Source: an uncultured Bacilli bacterium
GTDB taxonomy: Bacteria; Bacillota_I; Bacilli_A; RFN20; DUOF01
Direction: 5' to 3'
DNA length: 64,000 bases
Assembly (NCBI GenBank): GCA_944363575.1
Contig: CALVUJ010000024.1
Span: 62,001-126,000, forward strand
Below, piece after piece: positions 33,927 to 42,550 of this stretch (positions within the stretch are counted from its first letter, which is position 1; every line of letters starts with the position of its first letter). The position numbers and the translations under genes are program-made. The notes under the pieces were generated by a model that saw nothing but the letters and a program-made list of their open reading frames with translations, did no database searches and was not told the DNA's origin.

Positions 33927-34535
33927 ATGGATGTTTTGTTTAAAAATATAAATGGGAACATAAATATTATTGTTAATGAAAATCTGTCATTTGATAGTTT
34001 TTTATATAGTTTAAAAAATCGTTTAGAAAAATTATATATTAAAGATGATTTACTACAATCATGTGTGATTTTAGATATTCACAATTTATCTTTAAATGCT
34101 AAAAATATTCTTCAAATTTTTGATGTTTTTTCTCTTTATGAAAATATATTTTTAAAAAAAATTATATATAAACATAATACAAACAAAAATATTATATTAC
34201 ATGAGGGAAATATTCGTTCTGGTGAAATAAAATTATTTTCTAACAATACTTTATTAATAGGTAATATAAATATAGGAGCAAAAGTAATTGTAAATGGCAA
34301 TTTATATGTAATTGGAAAGACTAGTGGCTTCATAGAGTTCAAAAATGTGCATAACAAACTAATTAGTTCAAATATAGAAAATGCTCATATAAAAATATGT
34401 AATTATGAAAAGCAAATAGAGCAATTGCAAGAAAATAGTCTTGTAAGAATAGAAGATGAAAAAATGATTATAGAAAAATTTATGGATAGGAGAGAGAAAA
34501 TATATGGCAAGAGTAATTGTTGTTACATCGGGTAA
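33927..34535 (+). CDS. minC: Septum site-determining protein MinC
   Basis: Inhibitor of FtsZ polymerisation at the wrong sites. The N-terminal ~95 residues form the divergent FtsZ-inhibiting domain; the C-terminal beta-helix domain is recognisable by GNIRSGEIKLFSNNTLLIG, then GNINIGAKVIVNGNLYVIG and KTSGFI. At 202 residues it is a short MinC. The end overlaps minD by 32 bp. Start follows GAGGTGAAA. Confidence 0.88.
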   Translation: MDVLFKNINGNINIIVNENLSFDSFLYSLKNRLEKLYIKDDLLQSCVILDIHNLSLNAKNILQIFDVFSLYENIFLKKIIYKHNTNKNIILHEGNIRSGEIKLFSNNTLLIGNINIGAKVIVNGNLYVIGKTSGFIEFKNVHNKLISSNIENAHIKICNYEKQIEQLQENSLVRIEDEKMIIEKFMDRREKIYGKSNCCYIG

Positions 34536-35277
34536 AGGTGGAGTTGGAAAAACAAGTGTTACTTCTAATTTGGGAATAGCATTATCAAAAAGTAGTAAAG
34601 TTTGTTTAATTGATGCTGATTTAGGATTAAAAAATTTAGATGTTGTTTTGGGATTAGAAAATAGAGTTATTTTTGATATGCAAGATGTGATAACAGGAGT
34701 GTGTAGCTTATCACAAGCTTTAGTTAAAGATAAAAGAAATAATAATTTATTTGTTTTACCTGCTTGTAAATCAATTGATGTTCAAAAAATTAATTTTAGT
34801 TATTTAGAAAAAATGATTGAAAATTTAAAAGAGAGTTTTGATTATATCTTAATTGATTCTCCAGCAGGTATTGAAAGAGGTTTTTATAATGCGATTAGAA
34901 ATGCAGATGAGGCGATTGTTGTTATTACCCTAGATATTTCATCAATTAGAGATGCAGATAAAGTTATAGGAATTTTAAATAGTAATAATATTCAAGATGT
35001 GAAGTTAGTTATTAATAGAGTAGATATGAAACATATTGAAAATGGTGTTTCTCTTACAATGAGTGATGCCGTTGATGTTTTAGGGGTTAATGTCTTAGGT
35101 GTAGTTTATTATGATGAAGAAATTAGTTTAGGTAATAATAAAGGAGTACCTGTTTGCTATAATGGTAAAAGTATTTCATCTAAATGTTTTAATAATATAA
35201 GTAGAAGAATGAATGGAGAATATGTTGAACTTTTAAAATATCGTAAAAAAAGTTTTTTAGAAAAATTATTTCAATAG
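34504..35277 (+). CDS. minD: Septum site-determining ATPase MinD
   Basis: Deviant Walker ATPase that recruits MinC to the membrane. The Walker motif is GKGGVGKTS (near residue 11), with LIDADLGLKNLD and IDSPAGIE following, and a C-terminal amphipathic membrane-targeting helix (KKSFLEKLFQ). Length 257 is normal. No minE is near, as usual in Bacilli, where DivIVA/MinJ place MinCD. Start follows AGGAGAG. Confidence 0.96.
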   Translation: MARVIVVTSGKGGVGKTSVTSNLGIALSKSSKVCLIDADLGLKNLDVVLGLENRVIFDMQDVITGVCSLSQALVKDKRNNNLFVLPACKSIDVQKINFSYLEKMIENLKESFDYILIDSPAGIERGFYNAIRNADEAIVVITLDISSIRDADKVIGILNSNNIQDVKLVINRVDMKHIENGVSLTMSDAVDVLGVNVLGVVYYDEEISLGNNKGVPVCYNGKSISSKCFNNISRRMNGEYVELLKYRKKSFLEKLFQ

Positions 35278-35325
35278 TGTCATTAAAATTAAATATTTTT
35301 AATATCTTTTATTGAGGTGGAAAAG

Positions 35326-35940
35326 ATGAGTGAATTAGAGAATATTAAAAATAGAATTCAAAATAGAAGAAGTAATAGTAAGGATGTAAATGTAGATGTA
35401 GTAGAAATAGAGAAGAAGTACACTAAAGCTAGTAAATTATACAAAGTTTCAATGTTAGTGTTAGTGCTAATGGCTTTATTTTTAGCAATAGGGGTGTATG
35501 CGAAAAAAGATGAAAATGGGAAATTTTTAAAAAATACTTTTGGAATAAATGTTAATTTTGCATCTTTTAATAAAACAATGAATAAACTTATAAATTTTAG
35601 AGTGGTAGAAAATGTTACTAGTACTGATGCACCAGTTTCTAATGTGCCAAATTATGTACATATGGGTAATGATATGTACGTAAATGGTAGTAGTGAAGTA
35701 AAAAGCATTGATGATGGTGTCGTTACATACATTTACGGTGATGAAACAGGTTATCTAGTAATAGTAGAAAATGATTCTGGATTTCGTAGTGTTTACTCAA
35801 AAATGAGTGATGTAAGTGTAGCAGTAAATGATCGTATATACTTTGATAGTGTAATTGGAGTAGTAGAGGAACAAGTGCAAATTATCTTTAGTAAGGACAA
35901 TGAAAAAATAACATATGAGCAAGTTCTTGAACTTCTTTAG
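35326..35940 (+). CDS. spoIVFA: SpoIVFA-like membrane protein (degenerate M23)
   Basis: In Bacillus SpoIVFA holds and stabilises the SpoIVFB protease in the outer forespore membrane. The layout matches: a charged cytoplasmic N-terminus (~40 residues), one membrane helix (about 43-62), and an outside domain ending in an M23/LytM-like beta fold (SIDDGVVTYIYGDETGYLVIV, DRIYFDSVIGVVEE) that lacks the HxH/H metal ligands. Position minD-spoIVFA-spoIVFB is diagnostic. ATG 35326 is chosen after GAGGTGG. It overlaps spoIVFB by 26 bp. Confidence 0.83.
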   Translation: MSELENIKNRIQNRRSNSKDVNVDVVEIEKKYTKASKLYKVSMLVLVLMALFLAIGVYAKKDENGKFLKNTFGINVNFASFNKTMNKLINFRVVENVTSTDAPVSNVPNYVHMGNDMYVNGSSEVKSIDDGVVTYIYGDETGYLVIVENDSGFRSVYSKMSDVSVAVNDRIYFDSVIGVVEEQVQIIFSKDNEKITYEQVLELL

Positions 35941-36709
35941 TAAAATTGAAGTTAGTCCAATATCAGTAATCTTTATTATTTTAACGTTAATAACTAATAG
36001 CTATAAATTATTCTTTATCTATTTTTTAATTACATTTATTCATGAATTAGGGCACGTAATAGTAGCTCTTTTTTTAAAACTAAAAATAAATAAAATAAAA
36101 CTATTGGCTATAGGATTTAATGCTGAAATAGATAACTTAGATTACACAAGTAGCATCAAAGAATTGCTAGTAACTATCGCTGGTCCATTAACTTACTTCA
36201 TCACTTTACCTTTTTTAAAATATCTTTATCAAATTTCTTTTATCTCATACAATGCTTACTTACAATCATTATTAATAAACAAATATATCCTCATATTTAA
36301 TTTATTACCAATTGTTCCTTTAGATGGGGGAAGAATTTTAAAAATCATTTTAGATTCCTTTTTTACAAAAAAAAGAGCAATGATTATATGTTCATTTTTA
36401 TCTAATATTTTTATTATTTTATTAATATATAAAACTCTTATAACTCCCCAATGGTTAATGTATGTCTTTTTAATTTTAAATAACATTATTTATTTATTAT
36501 CAATTAGTAAAAAATGGAAATTATTTTTAATTAATAGACTAATTACACAAAATAAACAAAAAGAAAAAATTCATAACCATTGTGATCTATATCGCAACCG
36601 TTATAATTATTTAATTATGAATAAAAAAATCTTTAATGAAGAAACAGCAATTAGAGAAATATTGGCAAATAATGTTGCAAATGCAACTAAAAACAAATTA
36701 AATAGATAA
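35915..36709 (+). CDS. spoIVFB: SpoIVFB site-2-type intramembrane metalloprotease
   Basis: Processes pro-SigK in the mother cell. Zinc ligands HELGH fall at His43, Glu44 and His47 and the partner Asp at residue 137 in NLLPIVPLDGGR, the same numbers as in Bacillus SpoIVFB, with six membrane helices and a C-terminal cytoplasmic CBS-like region (about 200-264). Sequence numbers agreeing with the Bacillus enzyme support ATG 35915. It ends just before a pfl operon that interrupts the usual spoIVFB-rplU order. Confidence 0.93.
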   Translation: MSKFLNFFSKIEVSPISVIFIILTLITNSYKLFFIYFLITFIHELGHVIVALFLKLKINKIKLLAIGFNAEIDNLDYTSSIKELLVTIAGPLTYFITLPFLKYLYQISFISYNAYLQSLLINKYILIFNLLPIVPLDGGRILKIILDSFFTKKRAMIICSFLSNIFIILLIYKTLITPQWLMYVFLILNNIIYLLSISKKWKLFLINRLITQNKQKEKIHNHCDLYRNRYNYLIMNKKIFNEETAIREILANNVANATKNKLNR

Positions 36710-36724
36710 TTTTTGCTTTTTAAA

Positions 36725-36752
36725 TTGAATATAATTATGGTTATGTTATAAT
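36725..36752 (+). promoter_or_regulatory. Sigma-A promoter of pflB-pflA
   Basis: TTGAAT (36725-36730), 16-bp spacer, TATAAT (36747-36752) with the extended TG before it; GGGGAGAG follows before pflB. Confidence 0.65.
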
Positions 36753-36781
36753 CGTTGTACAAGCAGTAAGGGGAGAGAATT

Positions 36782-39007
36782 ATGAGTAATGCATGGAGAA
36801 ATTTTAAAGGAAACCAATGGAAAGAAGAAATAAATGTTTCTAATTTTATTGATGAAAATTATACTGAGTATGTAGGTGATGATTCTTTTTTAGAAGGAGT
36901 TAGTAGTAAAAGTAAAAGTGTTTGGGATAAGTGTTTAAAATTATTTATTAAAGAAAATAAACACGGTATTGTAGGAGTAGATTTAAAAAATATTTCTGGT
37001 ATTAATAGTTTTAAGCCAGGATATATAAATAAAGATGATGATGTTATCGTTGGTTTACAAACCGATCAACCATTAAAAAGAATTGTTAATCCTTATGGTG
37101 GTTTTAGAATGGTTAAAACTTCTTTAGATGCATATCATTTAAAAATAAATAGCGAACTTAATAAAATCTTTACTGAATATCGTAAGACACATAATGATGG
37201 TGTTTATGACGCATACACACCTGAAATTAGAGCTGCTAGAAGTGCAGGGTTACTTACTGGCTTACCAGATAGTTATGGTAGAGGGCGTATAATTGGTGAC
37301 TATCGAAGAATTGCTTTATATGGCATTGATACTTTAATTGAAGAAAAAAGAAAAGATTTATTAGAGATAAAAGAAATTAATGAAAATAATATTCGTTTAA
37401 GAGAAGAAGTTAATGAACAAATTAGAGCATTAGGTTTAATAAAAGAAATGGCTAAAGGTTATGGTTTTGATATTTCTAAACCTGCATGTACTGCTAAAGA
37501 GGCTACTCAATGGCTATATTTTGGTTATTTAGCAGCGATTAAAGAAAATAATGGTGCAGCAATGAGTCTTGGTAGAACATCTACTTTCCTTGATATTTAT
37601 ATAGAAAGAGATTTAAATGAAGGCACAATAACGGAAAAAGAAGCACAAGAAATAATTGATCAATTTATTATAAAATTAAGACTAGTAAGGCATTTAAGAA
37701 CACCTAGCTATGATGAAATTTTTGCAGGAGATCCTACTTGGGTTACTGAATCCATTGGGGGAATGTTAGATGAAAAAAGAAGTTTAGTTACAAAAAATTC
37801 TTTTAGATATTTGCATACTTTATACAATTTAGGGTCCAGTCCTGAGCCAAATTTAACTGTTCTATGGTCCAATAACTTACCAGAAAACTTTAAAAGATTT
37901 TGTGCTAAAGTTTCTATTGATACAGATGCTATTCAATATGAAAATGATGATTTAATGCGTCATATATATGGGCATGATTACGCAATTGCTTGTTGTGTTT
38001 CTGCGATGCAAGTTGGTAAGCAAATGCAATTTTTTGGAGCTAGGTGTAATTTAGCAAAAGTTTTATTATATTCTATTAATGGAGGTATTGATGAAAAGAG
38101 TCACAAATTAGTAGTAGAAGGATTAAGTGGTCTTAGTGATGAAGTTTTAGATTATGATAAAGTTAAAAAAGAATTTTATAAAGCTATGGAAAAGATTGTT
38201 GCTACTTATGTAGATGCGATGAATATTATTCATTATATGCATGATAAATATGCTTATGAAAGAGGACAAATGGCTTTACATGACACTAATATTGAACATT
38301 TAATGGCTTTTGGTGTAGCGGGGTTATCAGTTGTGTGTGATTCTTTATCTGCGATTAAGTATGCTAAAGTTTATCCAATTAGAGATGAAAAAGGGATTAG
38401 TGTTGATTTTAAAGTAGAAGGTGAATATCCTTGTTATGGTAATGATGATGATCGCGTTGATGAAATTGCTAAAGAAGTTGTTACTAAATTTAGTGAAGAA
38501 TTAAAGAAGCATCCATTATATAAAAATGCTAAACATACTTTAAGTGTTTTAACAATAACTTCTAATGTAATGTATGGCAAGAAAACAGGATCTACTCCAG
38601 ATGGAAGAAAGGCCGGAGAGCCATTTGCTCCAGGTGCTAACCCAATGCATGGTAGAGATAAAACGGGTGCTTTAGCCTCTTTAAACTCAGTTGCCAAAAT
38701 ACCATATTGTGATGTTTGTGAAGATGGTATTTCAAATACTTTTTCAATCGTACCTAATGCTTTAGGACATAGTTTAGAAGAAAGAATTAATAATTTAGTA
38801 GATATTCTTGATGGCTACTTTAAACAAAATGCACATCATTTAAATGTCAACGTTTTAAATAGAGAACTACTTATCGATGCTATGAATAATCCATATAAAT
38901 ATCCAACATTAACAATTAGAGTATCTGGTTACGCCGTTAATTTTAATAAATTAAGTGACGCACATAAAAGAGATGTCATAGCAAGGACTTTTCATGAATC
39001 AATGTAA
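36782..39007 (+). CDS. pflB: Formate C-acetyltransferase (pyruvate formate-lyase)
   Basis: Glycyl-radical enzyme turning pyruvate and CoA into formate and acetyl-CoA, central to anaerobic fermentation. The active-site Cys pair is in [12 protein letters not shown], and the glycyl radical site RVSGYAVNF near the C-terminus puts Gly at about residue 716 of 741. Length is right. The activase pflA overlaps by 14 bp. The pair lies between spoIVFB and rplU, an unusual place. Oxygen would destroy the radical form, so the cell should be an anaerobe. Confidence 0.97.
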   Translation: MSNAWRNFKGNQWKEEINVSNFIDENYTEYVGDDSFLEGVSSKSKSVWDKCLKLFIKENKHGIVGVDLKNISGINSFKPGYINKDDDVIVGLQTDQPLKRIVNPYGGFRMVKTSLDAYHLKINSELNKIFTEYRKTHNDGVYDAYTPEIRAARSAGLLTGLPDSYGRGRIIGDYRRIALYGIDTLIEEKRKDLLEIKEINENNIRLREEVNEQIRALGLIKEMAKGYGFDISKPACTAKEATQWLYFGYLAAIKENNGAAMSLGRTSTFLDIYIERDLNEGTITEKEAQEIIDQFIIKLRLVRHLRTPSYDEIFAGDPTWVTESIGGMLDEKRSLVTKNSFRYLHTLYNLGSSPEPNLTVLWSNNLPENFKRFCAKVSIDTDAIQYENDDLMRHIYGHDYAIACCVSAMQVGKQMQFFGARCNLAKVLLYSINGGIDEKSHKLVVEGLSGLSDEVLDYDKVKKEFYKAMEKIVATYVDAMNIIHYMHDKYAYERGQMALHDTNIEHLMAFGVAGLSVVCDSLSAIKYAKVYPIRDEKGISVDFKVEGEYPCYGNDDDRVDEIAKEVVTKFSEELKKHPLYKNAKHTLSVLTITSNVMYGKKTGSTPDGRKAGEPFAPGANPMHGRDKTGALASLNSVAKIPYCDVCEDGISNTFSIVPNALGHSLEERINNLVDILDGYFKQNAHHLNVNVLNRELLIDAMNNPYKYPTLTIRVSGYAVNFNKLSDAHKRDVIARTFHESM

Positions 39008-39725
39008 TGTAACAGGAAAAATTAATAGTCTTGAAACAATGGGATTAGTAGATGGTCCAGGTATAAGAATTGTTATTTTTATGCAAGGGTGTAGATTGCG
39101 TTGTATATATTGTCATAACCCAGAAACATGGCAAGAGTCTTCTAATAACATTGTAACTGTTGAAGAACTAGTAAATAAGATTTTAAAATATAAAAGTTAC
39201 ATATCAAAAAATGGAGGAGTAACTTTTTCAGGTGGCGAACCTTTACTACAAAGTGCTTTTCTTTATGAGTGCATAAAAGAATTAAAAAAGCATGAATTAC
39301 ATGTATGTATAGATACTTCAGGTGTTGGTTATAATTATGAGAAATTAGTTGACTTAGTAGATTTGTTTATTGTTGATGTAAAGTCCACTAATAGAGAAAT
39401 GTATAAATATATTACAGGATTAGAAATGGATGAATTTAATAAATTTATGCAATTAATTCAAAGTAAAAATAAAAAGATGTGGATTAGGCAAGTTATTGTT
39501 CCTAATCTTAATGATAATGAAGAAAATATTATAGAATTAGCTAATTATGTTAATTCTTTAAATAACGTTGAAAAAGTAGAACTGTTACCGTATCATACTC
39601 TAGGTAAAGAAAAATATGAAAAATTAAATATTAAATATCGTTTAGATAATATCGATAATTTATCAAAAGTAAAAATCAATTATTTACAAAATTTATTAAA
39701 TAAGCATTTGTTAATATATAGATAA
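38994..39725 (+). CDS. pflA: Pyruvate formate-lyase activating enzyme
   Basis: Radical SAM enzyme that makes the glycyl radical on PflB. The cluster motif is GCRLRCIYC (CxxxCxxC, near residue 30), with [13 protein letters not shown] for SAM binding and [10 protein letters not shown] near the end. Length 243 fits. Start ATG 38994 lies inside the pflB end, giving coupled translation. Confidence 0.96.
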   Translation: MNQCNVTGKINSLETMGLVDGPGIRIVIFMQGCRLRCIYCHNPETWQESSNNIVTVEELVNKILKYKSYISKNGGVTFSGGEPLLQSAFLYECIKELKKHELHVCIDTSGVGYNYEKLVDLVDLFIVDVKSTNREMYKYITGLEMDEFNKFMQLIQSKNKKMWIRQVIVPNLNDNEENIIELANYVNSLNNVEKVELLPYHTLGKEKYEKLNIKYRLDNIDNLSKVKINYLQNLLNKHLLIYR

Positions 39726-39737
39726 AGGTCAAATTAT

Positions 39738-39766
39738 TTGACATATGTTTAAACATATGCTAGAAT
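39738..39766 (+). promoter_or_regulatory. Strong sigma-A promoter of rplU with palindromic spacer
   Basis: TTGACA (39738-39743), 17-bp spacer, TAGAAT (39761-39766). An 18-bp perfect palindrome, CATATGTTTAAACATATG (39742-39759), fills almost the entire spacer, as an operator would. Confidence 0.75.
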
Positions 39767-39773
39767 AACGACG

Positions 39774-39880
39774 TTGTGCCTCGATTAGGGGCTACAACCG
39801 CACAAAAAAGGTTCTTTAAAGTATTAAATTACTACCTTCAAGGCGAGTCTTAGTGCCATAAAATATTATAGGAGGTGCAT
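39774..39880 (+). ncRNA. Ribosomal protein L21 leader
   Basis: The ~105-base leader before rplU contains TTGTGC (39774-39779) pairing with GCACAA (39800-39805) around an inner CCT/AGG turn, and a second stem AAGGT/ACCTT (39808-39838). Position and form fit the Firmicutes L21 leader, an autoregulatory RNA element of the rplU-prp-rpmA operon. GGAGGTGC is the ribosome site at its end. Confidence 0.7.
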
Positions 39881-39882
39881 GT

Positions 39883-40191
39883 ATGTACGCAGTTATTCAA
39901 ACAGGTGGTAAGCAAATTAAAGTTGCTAAAGGTGATTCAGTTTTAGTTGAAAAACTAGAAGGCAAAGAAGGAGAAACAGTTACTTTTGACAAAGTTCTAT
40001 TAGTAGGTGGAAGTAAGATGAAAGTTGGAGCTCCATATGTTAAAGGAGCAAGTGTTACTGCTACTATTGAGAAACAAGGAAAAGCAAAGAAAATAATCGT
40101 TTTCAAGTATAAGCCTAAAACTACTTATCATAAGAAACAAGGACACCGTCAACCTTATACAAAAGTTAAAATCGAAGAAATCGTTGCTTAA
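39883..40191 (+). CDS. rplU: Ribosomal protein bL21
   Basis: 50S subunit protein. [18 protein letters not shown] is the classical N-terminus and [16 protein letters not shown] the C-terminal L21 signature; 102 residues. It starts the rplU-prp-rpmA-obg set and is preceded by its leader RNA. Confidence 0.98.
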   Translation: MYAVIQTGGKQIKVAKGDSVLVEKLEGKEGETVTFDKVLLVGGSKMKVGAPYVKGASVTATIEKQGKAKKIIVFKYKPKTTYHKKQGHRQPYTKVKIEEIVA

Positions 40192-40192
40192 A

Positions 40193-40504
40193 ATGATAAA
40201 AATAAAAATAAACTTAACAGAAAACAGATATTCTTCATTAGAAGTTAGTGGGCACTCTAACTATGATGAAAAAGGAAAAGATATTGTTTGTGCAGGAGTA
40301 AGTAGTGTAGTCGTTGGAGGATTGAATGCACTAACTTATGAGAACAAGAAAAAAGTTTCTATAAAAATGAATGATGGTTATGTTAAGGTTGATATTCTTG
40401 ATTTAAATGATGATAAGTTACAATTAATAATGAATGTTATTATCATTCAACTTAAATCAATTGAAGAAAGTTATAAAAAATACATAAAAATTGAAGAAAA
40501 GTAA
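40193..40504 (+). CDS. prp: Ribosomal-processing cysteine protease Prp
   Basis: Prp (YsxB) removes the N-terminal extension of bL27. The active-site His and Cys are in [17 protein letters not shown]; 103 residues from ATG. One base separates it from the rplU stop, so translation is coupled. The bL27 encoded next carries a matching cleavable extension. Confidence 0.93.
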   Translation: MIKIKINLTENRYSSLEVSGHSNYDEKGKDIVCAGVSSVVVGGLNALTYENKKKVSIKMNDGYVKVDILDLNDDKLQLIMNVIIIQLKSIEESYKKYIKIEEK

Positions 40505-40517
40505 GGAGGTTAGTGCT

Positions 40518-40802
40518 ATGAATTACAAGTTAAATTTACAATTATTTGCTTCTAAAAAAGGTGCTGGTTCTACTAAAAACGGCCGTGATTGTGAATCAAA
40601 AAGATTAGGAGCTAAAAAATCTGATGGAGAAAAGATTAATGCTGGATCTATCATATATCGTCAAAGAGGAACTAAGATACATCCTGGTAATAATGTAGGT
40701 ATTGGTGGAGATGATACATTATTTGCTCTAATTAACGGTTATGTAAAATTTGAACGTTTAGGAAAAAATCGTACTAAAGTTTCAGTTTATCCAACTAGAT
40801 AA
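40518..40802 (+). CDS. rpmA: Ribosomal protein bL27 with Prp-cleavable extension
   Basis: The protein starts [19 protein letters not shown]: the LQLFA/SKKG region matches the Prp site in staphylococci, where cleavage leaves ASKKG. The rest ([29 protein letters not shown]) is standard bL27. AAGGAGGT lies before ATG 40518; the earlier in-frame ATG is inside prp. A good terminator follows. Confidence 0.97.
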   Translation: MNYKLNLQLFASKKGAGSTKNGRDCESKRLGAKKSDGEKINAGSIIYRQRGTKIHPGNNVGIGGDDTLFALINGYVKFERLGKNRTKVSVYPTR

Positions 40803-40806
40803 TTAT

Positions 40807-40828
40807 AAGTCCCTGAAGGGACTTTTTT
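40807..40828 (+). terminator. Rho-independent terminator of rpmA
   Basis: AAGTCCC pairs with GGGACTT around TGAA, then a run of T. Confidence 0.9.
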
Positions 40829-40843
40829 AAAAGAGGTGAAAAC

Positions 40844-42121
40844 ATGTTTATTGATAAAGTAGAGTTATATATTAAAGCTGGTAAAGGTGGTAACGGAGCC
40901 ATTGCTTTTCATCGTGAAAAATTTATTGATAGAGGTGGTCCAAGTGGTGGCGATGGTGGTAAAGGCGGAAGCATTTACTTCGTTTCTAATAGTGGATTAA
41001 CGACTTTGATAGATTTTAAATATATGCATAAAATTATTGGTAATGATGGAGAAAATGGACAAAGCGAAAAATGTTATGGCCGAAGTGGAGAAGATATTTA
41101 TGTTGATGTTCCTGTGGGTACGATTGTTACTGATAAAGCTACTGGTAGAGTGCTAGCGGACTTTAACGAACCTAATCAAACAATTGAAATAGCCAAAGGT
41201 GGTAAAGGCGGTAAAGGAAATGCTAAATTTGCTAATAGTCGTAACCAAACTCCAAAAATTGCTGAAAATGGCGATGAGGGCGAAGAATTTAATATTATTA
41301 TTGAATTGAAATTATTAGCAGATGTTGGTTTAGTAGGTTTCCCATCAGTAGGAAAATCAACTTTATTAAGTGTCTTAACTAATGCTAAACCAGAAATAGC
41401 TGATTATCATTTCACAACTCTAAAACCTAATTTAGGTGTTGTTTCTATAATTGATGGTTATGATTTTGTTATTGCTGATTTACCAGGTTTAATTAAAGGA
41501 GCACACTTAGGAAAAGGGTTAGGATTAGATTTTTTAAAGCATTTAGAAAGATGCCGTGTCATTTTACATGTTATTGACATGTCCGCAGCTGATCATCGTG
41601 ATCCATACGAAGATTATTTAGCAATTATGGAAGAACTAAAACAATATGGTATGAGACTACTTGAAAGACCTATGTTAATTGTAGCTAATAAAATGGATGT
41701 TGATGGTAGTGAACTATATTTAGAAGATTTTAAAAGTAAACTAAAAGAAAATATAGAAATCTTTCCTATTAGTTCATTTACAAGAGAAGGGTTAATTCCG
41801 CTTGTAAAAAGAACTTATGAATTAGTCAAAACAACTCCTGAATTTCCTTTATATGAAAAGGAAGAAATCGAAGAAGTTACTACCTTTACATTTAAAGAAG
41901 AAACAAAGTTTAACATAAGAAAAGAAAAAGGAGTCTTTATTGTTGAAGGATATGAAGTAGAAAAAATATACAAAAAAATTAATATAACTACTGATGAGGG
42001 TATCATGAAACTTGCTACCATTTTAAATAAAATAGGTGTAGAAGATGCCTTAAGAAAAAATGGTATCAAAGATGGTGATACTGTTCGTATATGTGATTTT
42101 GAATTTGAATATTATGAATAA
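40844..42121 (+). CDS. obg: GTPase Obg
   Basis: Essential ribosome-associated GTPase linked to 50S maturation, stringent response and, in Bacillus, sporulation entry. The glycine-rich N-terminal domain (GGDGGKGGSIYF, GGKGGKGN), G1 GFPSVGKST (about residue 165), DLPGLIKGAH, NKMD, and the C-terminal OCT domain (FIVEGYEVEKIYKK) are in order; 425 residues. spo0B, between rpmA and obg in Bacillus, is absent here. Confidence 0.97.
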   Translation: MFIDKVELYIKAGKGGNGAIAFHREKFIDRGGPSGGDGGKGGSIYFVSNSGLTTLIDFKYMHKIIGNDGENGQSEKCYGRSGEDIYVDVPVGTIVTDKATGRVLADFNEPNQTIEIAKGGKGGKGNAKFANSRNQTPKIAENGDEGEEFNIIIELKLLADVGLVGFPSVGKSTLLSVLTNAKPEIADYHFTTLKPNLGVVSIIDGYDFVIADLPGLIKGAHLGKGLGLDFLKHLERCRVILHVIDMSAADHRDPYEDYLAIMEELKQYGMRLLERPMLIVANKMDVDGSELYLEDFKSKLKENIEIFPISSFTREGLIPLVKRTYELVKTTPEFPLYEKEEIEEVTTFTFKEETKFNIRKEKGVFIVEGYEVEKIYKKINITTDEGIMKLATILNKIGVEDALRKNGIKDGDTVRICDFEFEYYE

Positions 42122-42162
42122 ATAGAAACTAATTTCATATACTTTATTAGGAGGTAAAGCAC

Positions 42163-42447
42163 ATGAAATTTCATATAGTTCAAATAGGAGAAGATCTTGA
42201 TAAAATTTGTAAATTATATGGTATAGATAAAAGCACAATAGAGAAATTAAATCCTACGATTAATTCAAGAAGTTTAATAGTAGGTGAGAAGATTAGAGTT
42301 GTGATTAAAGAGGATAAGAAAATAGTAGATGATATTTCATCGATTTATACAAGCGATAGTAGTGAAGAAATACAAGATGAAAAATACATTTGCCCACATT
42401 GTAAAAATATAATTTTAATTCCTAAAAATAAATATAATCATTATTAA
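42163..42447 (+). CDS. LysM protein with single CxxC, unknown
   Basis: A 94-residue protein. Residues 1-47 are a LysM module (HIVQIGEDLDKICKLYG, LNPTINSRSLIVGEKI), followed by an acidic linker and a C-terminal CPHCKN that looks like half a zinc ribbon. No signal peptide or membrane helix is visible, so it is probably cytoplasmic, as are several spore-coat LysM proteins (SafA, SpoVID). Coupling to sporulation is only suggested by that comparison. GGAGGT precedes the start; a long T-run terminator follows. Confidence 0.7.
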   Translation: MKFHIVQIGEDLDKICKLYGIDKSTIEKLNPTINSRSLIVGEKIRVVIKEDKKIVDDISSIYTSDSSEEIQDEKYICPHCKNIILIPKNKYNHY

Positions 42448-42487
42448 ACAAATAGGTTTAGGCTTATTTGTTTTTTTTTTTTTTTTT
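42446..42487 (+). terminator. Rho-independent terminator with 17-T tract
   Basis: AAACAAATA pairs with TATTTGTTT around a 10-base loop and runs into 17 consecutive T. It ends the obg/LysM unit. Confidence 0.85.
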
Positions 42488-42496
42488 AAAAATATT

Positions 42497-42525
42497 TTGA
42501 CATTGCTCTATAAAAAAAATATTAT
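42497..42525 (+). promoter_or_regulatory. Strong sigma-A promoter of the AAA+ gene
   Basis: Perfect TTGACA (42497-42502), 17-bp spacer, TATTAT (42520-42525). AGGAG and ATG 42551 follow. Confidence 0.75.
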
Positions 42526-42550
42526 GTAAATATGCTTAGGAGTGAATATA

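Noticed and set aside
42471-42487. Run of 17 T as a possible phase-variation tract
   Set aside because: It directly follows a good hairpin and lies before the promoter, so it is the terminator tail; length variation there would not shift any frame.
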